10,485 bases of DNA from Bacteroidales bacterium UBA5219 (lineage in GTDB: Bacteria; Bacteroidota; Bacteroidia; Bacteroidales; ML635J-15): assembly GCA_002412425.1 (NCBI GenBank), contig DHVB01000046.1, forward strand, positions 5,971-16,455. Direction: 5' to 3'. Position numbers and translations under genes: made by a program. This document shows, one piece after another, positions 1 through 6,965 of the stretch. Under the pieces are notes generated by a model. The model ran no database searches. It saw only the letters and a program-made list of their open reading frames with translations, and was not told the origin of the DNA. The first letter of the stretch is position 1. Each line of letters starts with the position of its first letter.

Positions 1-21
1 CTAATAAAAGGGGACACTTAA

Positions 22-219
22 AACTTTGGTAAAGTTTTAAATTGTGTTAATACTGGTAATTTAATGGGTATCGCAGTTGCAGGAGGTATAGTTGCAGAAA
101 ATACTGTTGGCTCTGTTGAAAATTGTTTTAACATTGGAAATATTCAGGGCGACAGTATTGCAGGAGGAATTGTCGCAGTAAATAATGGTGGAGTAGTTAA
201 AAATAACTTGTCGCTATCT
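22..219 (+). repeat. Tandem GLUG-like protein repeats (about 26 residues per unit)
   Basis: Unit 1 spans 22-99 (26 codons) and unit 2 spans 100-180 (27 codons). A degenerate third unit starts at 181 and fades out near 219. Conserved positions are N..G.V.NC.N.GN in the first half and AGGIVA in the second half. This pattern is typical of beta-helical repeats in secreted adhesin-like proteins. The array must have continued to the left of the window. Confidence 0.75.
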
Positions 220-981
220 AAAACATCTAAGTATTCTATTTTTGGTGATATCATAAGCAATTCTCAGCAACAATATCCTGATAGTTTAATGTTTGGAAAC
301 AATTTTTACGATAAGCAATTGGTTCCTCAAATGCCTTGTCCTCAAGGCGATATTATAGAAAACAATGCTGCTAAAGGCTTGTTAACTACCGATATTACAG
401 GTTTTGCTTTACAAGAAATTCTTGGCGATAGCTGGTCTTATGCCGAAGGACGTTATCCCGTTCCAAAAGCATTTGAAAATGATTCTGTCGTATTGCTAGC
501 TGCTACTCCAATATATTTGCCTTACACTGACCTAGATAATTACAACACAGTTGATAGTGTAACTTGCCACTTTATGCTTGGTACAGAAAATAATGTTGAA
601 TGGGAGAGCAATTTACCACAAATTATTAATTTAGAAGAAACCGAAGACGGACTGAAAGGTGTTTTACAATCAACAGGTAATGCAAATTTAATAGCAAGTT
701 TAGGAGGGTTTTATAAAAATATTTTTTTAAATATAAAATCTGTTTGCGAGCCAAGTTATAAAATTGAAGAAATTCAAAAATCTCAAGCTATAGTTTACCC
801 AAATCCAACAAAAGATATACTTTATTTTAATCAAGCATTAGCTTATGAGATTTATGACGTGCAAGGTAAACTGATTATGAAAAGCAAAAAACCGCAAAAT
901 TTTGTAAATACATCAAAACTAAAATCTGGAATTTATCTGATAAAAGTTGGAGAAGAAGTAATGAAGTTTGTAGTGGAGTAA
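22..981 (+). CDS. T9SS-sorted surface protein with GLUG-like repeats, 3' part only, 5' end broken or truncated
   Basis: This is the C-terminal part of a large secreted surface protein. From 22 the frame encodes two and a half GLUG-like repeats (22-219, pattern N-x-G-x-V-x-N-C-x-N-x-G-N then GGIVA). A linker of the Bacteroidales type follows (NNFYDK near 298, LLTTDITG near 379, EGRYPVP near 446), then a beta-rich, probably Ig-like stretch (about 508-750). The end is a type A T9SS sorting domain with VYPNP at 793-807, IYDVQGK near 850 and the closing SGIYLIKV strand near 927. Such domains direct export through the outer membrane and cell-surface attachment. The ATG at 64 lies inside a repeat, has no signal peptide after it and no ribosome site before it, so I do not take it as the real start. 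Homology to the repeat reaches back to 22, where an in-frame TAA (19-21) interrupts it. Ligand and role are unknown. Confidence 0.85.
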   Translation, partial: NFGKVLNCVNTGNLMGIAVAGGIVAENTVGSVENCFNIGNIQGDSIAGGIVAVNNGGVVKNNLSLSKTSKYSIFGDIISNSQQQYPDSLMFGNNFYDKQLVPQMPCPQGDIIENNAAKGLLTTDITGFALQEILGDSWSYAEGRYPVPKAFENDSVVLLAATPIYLPYTDLDNYNTVDSVTCHFMLGTENNVEWESNLPQIINLEETEDGLKGVLQSTGNANLIASLGGFYKNIFLNIKSVCEPSYKIEEIQKSQAIVYPNPTKDILYFNQALAYEIYDVQGKLIMKSKKPQNFVNTSKLKSGIYLIKVGEEVMKFVVE

Positions 982-997
982 AAAAATAAGAACTAAA

Positions 998-1612
998 TTA
1001 TTTCTCAAAAGGTTTTCTATTTATAATTGATTGACCTAGAGTGATTTCATCTGTGTATTGCAATTCATCGCCTATTGCTACGCCACGAGCTAGAATAGTA
1101 ACTTCTATGTTTTTATTTTCTATTTTTCTATTTATAAAATAATTTGTTGTGTCGCCTTCCATAGTTGCGGGCAAGGCAAATATAACTTCTTGAACATTGC
1201 CTTCGTCTAATCTGGAAAATAAACTGGCAATATTCAAATCAGAAGGACTAATTCCTTCCATTGGCGAAATTACACCACCCAAAACATGATACAATCCATT
1301 GTATTGAGAAGTTGCTTCAAGAGCTATAACATCGTGAATGCCTTCTACTATGCAAATTTTTGAAAAATCTCTTGTTTTGTCAGCACAAATATTACATAAG
1401 TCGGAATCAGAAATATTATGGCATACAGAACAAAATTTTGTGTCTTTTTTTAAACTTAAAATTGCATTTGCAAAATTTTCAACTTCGTTTTCTGGTCGCC
1501 TTAATAAATGTAAGGCAAAACGCAAAGCTGTTTTTCTGCCTATTCCGGGCAAAGAGCTAAACTGCATTATTGCTTCTTCTAAAAATTTTCCTGATTTACT
1601 ATTAAAACGCAT
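998..1612 (-). CDS. recR: Recombination mediator protein RecR
   Basis: RecR works with RecO (and RecF) to load RecA onto single-stranded DNA during gap repair. The 204-residue product has the usual length and every family landmark. There is a helix-hairpin-helix around LPGIGRKTA (residues 21-29), a C4 zinc finger (C61, C64, C73, C76), and a Toprim domain starting at ICIVEG with acidic residues E90 and D94 and the LGGVISPMEGI stretch (111-121). The C-terminal ARGVAIGDELQYTDE segment (175-189) matches the conserved Walker B-like tail of the family. The start begins a typical N-terminus followed by LEEAI. There is no Shine-Dalgarno site, as is usual in Bacteroidota. It begins 8 bp after the esterase stop, so it is probably co-transcribed as the last gene of the array. 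It converges on the repeat-protein gene with a 16-bp gap. Confidence 0.97.
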   Translation of the reverse strand: MRFNSKSGKFLEEAIMQFSSLPGIGRKTALRFALHLLRRPENEVENFANAILSLKKDTKFCSVCHNISDSDLCNICADKTRDFSKICIVEGIHDVIALEATSQYNGLYHVLGGVISPMEGISPSDLNIASLFSRLDEGNVQEVIFALPATMEGDTTNYFINRKIENKNIEVTILARGVAIGDELQYTDEITLGQSIINRKPFEK

Positions 1613-1620
1613 ACAAAAAT

Positions 1621-3312
1621 TTAAAATTCATATTCTGAGTAAAAACCAGCATTAAGCTCTGTTATGAAAGATAATTTCAAAACATGTTTGTCTGCTTCTT
1701 TAAACCAAACAACTCTCACTTTGTTCTTGTCTGTGCTGATAATTATTCCACCATCAATATCCCAAAAATAATCTTTTACACCTGAAGCCTTAGCTTCATA
1801 TAAAGACAATGCTCTATTTGTTAAAGTAGGTGGAATTGAAAAAATACCCCAACTTTTTGGAACAATTTCTTCATACAAAAAATCTTTAGACTCATCACAA
1901 ATAGTGTAAAAGTTTTTATTTATTTTATCATTTTCGTCAACATTTAAACTATGTCCTAAGCCTTCGAAAATATGTAAAAATTCACGATTTGCATTTTCTT
2001 TAAGTTTTATGTGAATAGGCAAGGAGCCATAAGTTTTATTTAAGAAAAGACTATTTACACCAACTTTTATATCTTGAAATGGATGTCCATGGTCAATAGG
2101 AACCACATCATCTTTATCGCCATGAAAAGAAATTACAGAAGCTTTTGAATTATCAATCATTTCTAAATTGTTTACCGCACCCCACATATTAATAACAGCT
2201 TTTATCTCAAATTTATCTTTAAGGGTGTTTCTATCAGTTTCTATATCGCCTAAATCTGAATATAAAAATGATTTTTTTGAAGTTTCAGGTCTGTTTTTAT
2301 TTCGCATAAAAGCTAAGTTTAAAGCAGTAATTCCACCTGCACTACTTCCACCAACAAAAATATAATCGGGATTTATCTTGTAAGTTTCGGATTTGTTTAC
2401 CAAAAATCTTAAAGCTGCATGTCCATCTTGTATAGCTCTGTAACCAGCTCTTTCAATGGAAGCTTTTGCAACTTTAAAGCCCAATCTATAATTTATTGAA
2501 GCACAAACATATCCTCGTTTTGCAAAATATTTGCACATTTCAACCATTGTTTCTACTTCTTTGTCGCCAATATAAAACGCACCACCATGAATAAACATTA
2601 TTAAAGGACGTTTGGCAAGCTCATCAGTTTTAGGCATGTAAATATCCATTTTTAAAGATAAAGTTTCTTTAAATAAAGAAGATAAAAATCCTTTAACTAA
2701 AACATTCAAATATCTGTCAGAACCAGTGTTATAAGAAGTCCAATAGCCTTCAGCTTTTCCGTATTCTACATCTTTTAAAACGGTAATGTCGCTAAAAATT
2801 TCTTCTTTATATCTATTAGGAAAAGTTTTAAAATCAGGTTTTGAATATTTTTTAAATGAATAATTGCCTAGAAATACATATTTCTTGAAAAATAGAAATT
2901 TTGATTTTAATTTAGAACACTTGAGAACAAAACCATTGTTAGACACATTGGCTTCTATTTTTAAGTCAAGTGATTTATTGTCAAAATTTAAAATATAATT
3001 TTTTTTATTTTTTTTGAAGGAAAATTCTTTTAAATCTGCATAAATAGTAGTGTTGGTAAGAGTGAAATATTCTCCTTTAGCTTCATTTTCGCTTATATCT
3101 GTAAAACGAAACCAATATGCGGTATCATTAATTTGTCCGTAGTAATAATTGTAAATTTCTAATTTGCCATCAGTCCAAAAAGCTGGGATTTTATTTTTGG
3201 CTAAGATTTTTCCAACAAAGCCCGTGCAAAGAGCAATTATAAAAGAAGAAATAAATAATATTCTACGCATTTTCCTTGATTTAAAAAATTTTATTTTAAT
3301 TTTTTTGTTCAT
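1621..3312 (-). CDS. Secreted alpha/beta-hydrolase esterase with C-terminal PKD-like domain
   Basis: This is a carboxylesterase of the hormone-sensitive-lipase/acetyl-esterase type, 563 residues. A basic N-terminus and hydrophobic segment (residues 16-38) look like a signal peptide or anchor. An unassigned region follows (about 40-190). The catalytic domain (about 215-485) has the oxyanion motif HGGAF (242-246), the nucleophile elbow G-S-S-A-G (322-326, Ser324), a likely acid in the HGxxDxxVP pattern (Asp401) and the likely base His454 in GLGHS. The last 70 residues (WDIDGGIIIS near 517-526, then VRVVW) resemble a PKD/Ig-like module of Bacteroidota secreted proteins. No T9SS sorting tail is visible. 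The substrate is unknown; the neighbouring acyl-transfer genes make a deacetylase plausible, but this is inference. An alternative start is the ATG at residue 15. It starts 45 bp after the HAD gene, with a promoter-like TAATTTTG in the gap. Confidence 0.85.
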   Translation of the reverse strand: MNKKIKIKFFKSRKMRRILFISSFIIALCTGFVGKILAKNKIPAFWTDGKLEIYNYYYGQINDTAYWFRFTDISENEAKGEYFTLTNTTIYADLKEFSFKKNKKNYILNFDNKSLDLKIEANVSNNGFVLKCSKLKSKFLFFKKYVFLGNYSFKKYSKPDFKTFPNRYKEEIFSDITVLKDVEYGKAEGYWTSYNTGSDRYLNVLVKGFLSSLFKETLSLKMDIYMPKTDELAKRPLIMFIHGGAFYIGDKEVETMVEMCKYFAKRGYVCASINYRLGFKVAKASIERAGYRAIQDGHAALRFLVNKSETYKINPDYIFVGGSSAGGITALNLAFMRNKNRPETSKKSFLYSDLGDIETDRNTLKDKFEIKAVINMWGAVNNLEMIDNSKASVISFHGDKDDVVPIDHGHPFQDIKVGVNSLFLNKTYGSLPIHIKLKENANREFLHIFEGLGHSLNVDENDKINKNFYTICDESKDFLYEEIVPKSWGIFSIPPTLTNRALSLYEAKASGVKDYFWDIDGGIIISTDKNKVRVVWFKEADKHVLKLSFITELNAGFYSEYEF

Positions 3313-3326
3313 TAGGTCTGTTTGTG

Positions 3327-3334
3327 CAAAATTA
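3327..3334 (-). promoter_or_regulatory. Possible Bacteroidota -7 promoter element (TAnnTTTG) ahead of the esterase gene
   Basis: On the minus strand the 45-bp gap contains TAATTTTG, a full match to the Bacteroidota -7 consensus TAnnTTTG. It ends 14 nt before the esterase ATG. No convincing -33 TTTG lies at the usual distance of about 19-21 bp, the nearest being only 13 bp upstream. Transcription would leave a leader of only a few bases. An internal promoter for the esterase and recR is possible but unproven. Confidence 0.3.
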
Positions 3335-3357
3335 AAAATAATTTCTGCAAAAATTTA

Positions 3358-4023
3358 CTAAACAGCAGATTTTTTAAGTTCTTTTAGAAGTTGGGCAAAA
3401 GATTTAATTTTTTTATCTGCAATATCAAATTCATGTTTTGAAAAATCTTCTTGTGCAGGCAAAGTTATCACAAACATATTTGCTGCTTTAGCTGCTGTAA
3501 TGCCAACAATAGAATCTTCGAACACAATACATTTTTCGGGTTTTACTTTTAATTCATTAGCAACATGTAAATATAAATCAGGAGCAGGTTTAGCATTCTC
3601 AACTTGTTCGGCAGATGCAACTATAGAAAAATATTTTTCGACATTTAATTTTTTCAAAACTCTATTGACATAGTACAAAGAAGAATTTGAGGCAAGAGCT
3701 ATTTTAAAACCATGATTATAGAAAAAATCTATTGTTTGTTTTACATCAGGAATTGTTACATCTTTTTCTTCTATTATTTGCAGAACGCGTTTTTCCATTT
3801 CTTTATCAATTTCCTCAAAGCTCATTCCTTCCCAAGGTTGATGGCTATACCAAACTTTACAAAAATCTAAGGAGCTTAATGCTGATGTTTTGTTTAAAAG
3901 TTCTTCGTTCATTTCAACACCCAAAGAAGTGAAAATTTCCATGCTTGCTTGTCGCCACAAAGGTTCGGAATCAATTAAAATTCCGTCCATATCGAAAATT
4001 ACTGCTTGAAAATTATCTAACAT
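3358..4023 (-). CDS. hxpB: HAD-superfamily sugar phosphatase, HxpB (YniC)-like
   Basis: This is a cytoplasmic phosphatase of the beta-phosphoglucomutase-like HAD subfamily, 221 residues. It resembles E. coli hexitol phosphatase B (YniC, 222 residues, which acts on 2-deoxyglucose-6-phosphate and hexitol phosphates). Motif I is FDMDG with the nucleophile Asp11 and acid/base Asp13, followed by LIDSEPLW. The cap domain carries WYSHQPWEGMS (58-68), close to the WYxRQPWxGxS stretch I recall from YniC. Motif II is Ser112 in LASNS, motif III is Lys145 in AKPAPD, and motif IV is Glu169/Asp170 in FEDS. All catalytic residues are present, so it should be active. Substrate assignment rests on resemblance only and other phosphosugars are possible. 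It starts 3 bp after the MBOAT stop, so it is surely co-transcribed, although its link to acyl transfer is unclear. Confidence 0.85.
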   Translation of the reverse strand: MLDNFQAVIFDMDGILIDSEPLWRQASMEIFTSLGVEMNEELLNKTSALSSLDFCKVWYSHQPWEGMSFEEIDKEMEKRVLQIIEEKDVTIPDVKQTIDFFYNHGFKIALASNSSLYYVNRVLKKLNVEKYFSIVASAEQVENAKPAPDLYLHVANELKVKPEKCIVFEDSIVGITAAKAANMFVITLPAQEDFSKHEFDIADKKIKSFAQLLKELKKSAV

Positions 4024-4026
4024 TTT

Positions 4027-5691
4027 TTAGAATTGAAAGTAAATAAAGGCTTGCATTTCAGAACAAATGGATTGGTAAACCATAAAAATTATTGCAACAG
4101 CAATTAAAACTTGAGACCAATGAGGTGCATTTATAAATTTATCACGCCATTTATCTTTAAATTTATTGCTTAACCAATGTGTTATAAATCCAAAAAGCAT
4201 AATTAACCAAACTTTATAGTATCCTGCCATAACTGCTGGAATTACTTCAGGACTAAAGTTATTCCAAATTCTATGTAACATTGTTGCGGCAGTATCATAG
4301 TCGGGTGCTCTAAAGAAAACACGTGTGAAAGTAACAAAACCAAAAGTTAAAGCTATTTTCCATACAGTAGCTAAAACATTATTGTATTTTTCCCAAGGAG
4401 ATATTTTTCGCCAAAACTTATAAACAACAATACCAATTCCGTTTAGTCCGCCCCAAATCATAAAATTCCAACTTGAGCCGTGCCACAACCCTCCTAAAAG
4501 CATTGTTATCATTAAGTTTATATTGGTAATAATATTTTTTTTGCTTTTTGGAAAAATGAACATTAACGAAATTATAAATACTCCAAAAATCAGCAACCCT
4601 ATACTTACCCAGAAACTTGCAGCAAGTAAGGCAAATATTCCTAAAATCAAAGCGAAGTTTACCCAAGTGCCAACACTTGCATTTCGATTTCCGCCTAAAG
4701 GAATATATAAATAATCTTTCAACCAAGACGATAGCGACATATGCCATCTTTTCCAAAATTCTCCGCAGTTTGTTGCTTTGTAAGGCGAATTAAAGTTTTG
4801 TCTTAGTCTAAAACCCATCAACAAAGCTACTCCTATGGCAATATCAGTATATCCAGAAAAGTCAACATATACCTGCAAAGAATATCCTAACATTGCCATA
4901 AAACTTTCAAAACCCGAATACATTTCAGGATTGGAAAATATTCTGTCAACAAAATTTACAGCAATATAGTCGCCAATAGTAATTTTCTTAATCAAGCCTT
5001 TTAAAATCATAAAGACTGCAAGTCCAAATTCATAACGCGAGAGTTGAAATTTTTTATAAATTTGAGGAATAAAATCTGCAGCTCTAACAATAGGACCGGC
5101 AACTAATGGAGGGAAAAATGCAACATAAAAACCAAAGTCTATAATATTTTTTACAGGTTCTAACTTTCGTTTATAAATATCTAAGGTATATGACATTGTT
5201 TGGAAAGTGTAGAATGAAATTCCAACTGGCAAAAATATTCTTGAAGTGTCGAAATGCGAGCCTGTTAAAAGGTTGGAAAAGTCTGCTAAATAATTGTAAG
5301 CCACCAAGTTAGTTCCAAATAAATCATTTATAACAGAAGTGAAAAAATATGTGTATTTAAAATATGAAAGAATAAATAAGTTTACAACAATACTAAAAGC
5401 AAGCAGTAATTTTCTATATATTTCAGACTTGGATTTATAAAGTGATAAGCCTACAAAATATTCAAATAAAGTATTGAAAATTAAAAGTAGAAAGAAAAAT
5501 CCGCTAGATTTATAGTAGAAAAACAAACTTACTATCAAAAGATATAAAGACCTTAGTGCAAAGCGTTTATGTACAAAACAATAACCTAAAAGTACTATAG
5601 CAAAAAATCCCCAGAAAAAGAATCTTGTAAAAATTAAAGGAGATTCTTCACTATAAGTAAATATGTTTTTAATAAACTCTAAAAAACTCAT
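4027..5691 (-). CDS. MBOAT-family membrane O-acyltransferase (AlgI/PatA/DltB-like)
   Basis: This is a polytopic inner-membrane protein of the AlgI/PatA type, which passes acyl groups, usually acetyl, from a cytoplasmic donor to an extracytoplasmic acceptor. Family signatures are LPVGISFYTFQ (about 154-164), PPLVAGPIVRA near 195-205, VDFSGYTDIAIG near 276-287, EFWKRWHMSLS with conserved His317, YIPLGGNR ending at 336, and TMLLGGLWHGSSW with His404. Hydrophobic segments run along all 554 residues. Between GGNR and NLMITML there are about 55 residues including two hydrophobic stretches, where typical AlgI proteins have roughly ten. This is an extra membrane hairpin. I place the start at the ATG at 5691, because the open frame extends only two codons further to a TTG. 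The gap to the upstream SGNH stop is 14 bp and to the downstream HAD start 3 bp. Adjacent SGNH genes supply the expected periplasmic partners. Acceptor polymer is unknown, with peptidoglycan favoured by the LysM neighbour. Confidence 0.93.
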   Translation of the reverse strand: MSFLEFIKNIFTYSEESPLIFTRFFFWGFFAIVLLGYCFVHKRFALRSLYLLIVSLFFYYKSSGFFFLLLIFNTLFEYFVGLSLYKSKSEIYRKLLLAFSIVVNLFILSYFKYTYFFTSVINDLFGTNLVAYNYLADFSNLLTGSHFDTSRIFLPVGISFYTFQTMSYTLDIYKRKLEPVKNIIDFGFYVAFFPPLVAGPIVRAADFIPQIYKKFQLSRYEFGLAVFMILKGLIKKITIGDYIAVNFVDRIFSNPEMYSGFESFMAMLGYSLQVYVDFSGYTDIAIGVALLMGFRLRQNFNSPYKATNCGEFWKRWHMSLSSWLKDYLYIPLGGNRNASVGTWVNFALILGIFALLAASFWVSIGLLIFGVFIISLMFIFPKSKKNIITNINLMITMLLGGLWHGSSWNFMIWGGLNGIGIVVYKFWRKISPWEKYNNVLATVWKIALTFGFVTFTRVFFRAPDYDTAATMLHRIWNNFSPEVIPAVMAGYYKVWLIMLFGFITHWLSNKFKDKWRDKFINAPHWSQVLIAVAIIFMVYQSICSEMQAFIYFQF

Positions 5692-5705
5692 ACACAATCT
5701 ATTCT

Positions 5706-6965
5706 CTAAGTTTTATTTTCTTGTAAAAATTTTGCAAAATCTTTAATAATTGCATCAAAAAGTAAGTCTGCAACAATTATATAGCCAGCTCTTGTAAAAT
5801 GTATTCTGTCTCTATTTGCTAATTCATCTTTACGCCACAAATTTACAGATTTAAGTCCTCCCATAGCTTTAAACAAGTTCCACACACTTCCGCCATAATG
5901 AATTGCTAAAGTTTTCATACTTGAATAAACTTGAGATGAAAAAGGATTAACTCCTCCTCTGTAATAATAAAAATCGTTGTTTGTTGTCAACAAAATAGCA
6001 CAGTTGGGATTTATATTTAAGATTTTGTCAATAATTTTCTTATAATTTTCAACATAAACACTTTCTTTAAAACTTTTGCTAGCAGCATCGTTCACGCCAA
6101 TTGATAGAATAACCAAATCAGGATTTACTAGTTTTAAATGTTTCTCGAACAATTCTGCTTTTAAATATGATGAGGTTGAAGCACCATTTATTCCAATTCC
6201 GCAATAATTAATACTTGGGTCTGAATTTTCTAGATATGCTCCGTAAAAATAAAATTTGCTATCAGACGAATCTTTTTTAGTAACAAAAAGCTGAACAGAG
6301 TCTAATTTTTCTGTAAAATAAAATTCGCTGGCTCCAGTTTCAAAATTTACAATTACAGTATCTAAAAATTCTTCAGGTTTTACTGTCAAATTCCAGCAAG
6401 TATCTTCAACATCATGAAAAATGCTGAATTTGTCAAATTTATGTTTTTCAATTTCTGAAACTGGATTAAAAGAAATTAATATCGAAGCTGTACTGTCGCT
6501 TGTAAAAGCTGTAATGCCAGAAAGTCCGATATTTACGTCAACTTCTTTGTCGGTAATTCTTTGAAATTCCCACTTGCCTTCAACTTTTGAAGTATAATAA
6601 AATGGGTGATTTGTTTTTGCAATACAAAACGGGAAAACCAAGCCAAGTGTACCTTCCATCCCGGGCATCATTGTTTCGAAATTTTTTCGCATTTGCCATG
6701 ACCAAATTCCTGCCTGAATATGCGAGCCTCCTAAATGTAAAATAGAAATTTGACCTTCGCCAGTAAAATTAAGTTTTTCTAATTTTGAGTAAAAAGTTTT
6801 AAAATTTTTATTGTTCCCAAAACTTTCTAAGAAACAAGAATCGTATTGAATGTATTCATATTTATATTCTGAAAACAAATGCCTCGACACCTGAGCTTTA
6901 GCATTATTTTGAAAAACAAAAATGCTAACGAAACCTATAAGAAATATTTTAAAACTATTTGGCAT
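5706..6965 (-). CDS. Secreted SGNH/GDSL hydrolase-fold protein, second of a tandem pair
   Basis: This is a 419-residue periplasmic or secreted protein with a signal peptide (about 1-24, ending NAKA-Q). SGNH blocks are visible. Block I is LHLGGSHIQAG with candidate nucleophile Ser81; Gly80 stands where the classic GDS has Asp. Block II is GINGAS with Gly261. Block III is SIGVND with Asn292. Block V is DRIHF with Asp386 and His389. The triad and oxyanion residues are thus all present. About 180 residues separate blocks I and II and look beta-rich, like the carbohydrate-binding insertion in Ape1-type O-acetylpeptidoglycan esterases. It is a paralogue of the upstream gene, sharing the KAMGG block before the Asp-His motif. 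Its start overlaps that gene by 11 bp and it precedes the MBOAT gene. Likely roles are O-acetyl transferase or esterase on a cell-wall glycan; which one cannot be told from sequence. Confidence 0.88.
   Translation of the reverse strand: MPNSFKIFLIGFVSIFVFQNNAKAQVSRHLFSEYKYEYIQYDSCFLESFGNNKNFKTFYSKLEKLNFTGEGQISILHLGGSHIQAGIWSWQMRKNFETMMPGMEGTLGLVFPFCIAKTNHPFYYTSKVEGKWEFQRITDKEVDVNIGLSGITAFTSDSTASILISFNPVSEIEKHKFDKFSIFHDVEDTCWNLTVKPEEFLDTVIVNFETGASEFYFTEKLDSVQLFVTKKDSSDSKFYFYGAYLENSDPSINYCGIGINGASTSSYLKAELFEKHLKLVNPDLVILSIGVNDAASKSFKESVYVENYKKIIDKILNINPNCAILLTTNNDFYYYRGGVNPFSSQVYSSMKTLAIHYGGSVWNLFKAMGGLKSVNLWRKDELANRDRIHFTRAGYIIVADLLFDAIIKDFAKFLQENKT

Noticed and set aside
64..66. ATG at 64 as the true start of the repeat protein
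   Set aside because: It lies within a repeat unit whose first half is encoded just upstream in the same frame, and no signal peptide follows although the protein has a T9SS sorting tail.
982..997. Terminator between the convergent repeat-protein gene and recR
   Set aside because: The gap is only 16 bp of A-rich sequence without inverted repeats, and no hairpin with a T run is visible.
1338..1655. Plus-strand open frames opposite recR (also 1360-1560)
   Set aside because: They are antisense to a gene with clear family motifs, have no recognisable domain, and are explained by codon bias on the opposite strand.
4418..4756. Minus-strand frame of 112 codons inside the MBOAT gene, and short plus-strand frames at 4523-4714, 3732-3932, 3164-3361, 2168-2365 and 8787-8978
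   Set aside because: All lie within or mostly over well-supported genes in another frame, and their translations show no domain or signal.
5692..5697. TTG start for the MBOAT gene at 5697
   Set aside because: It adds only two residues before an ATG at 5691. The ATG is more likely.
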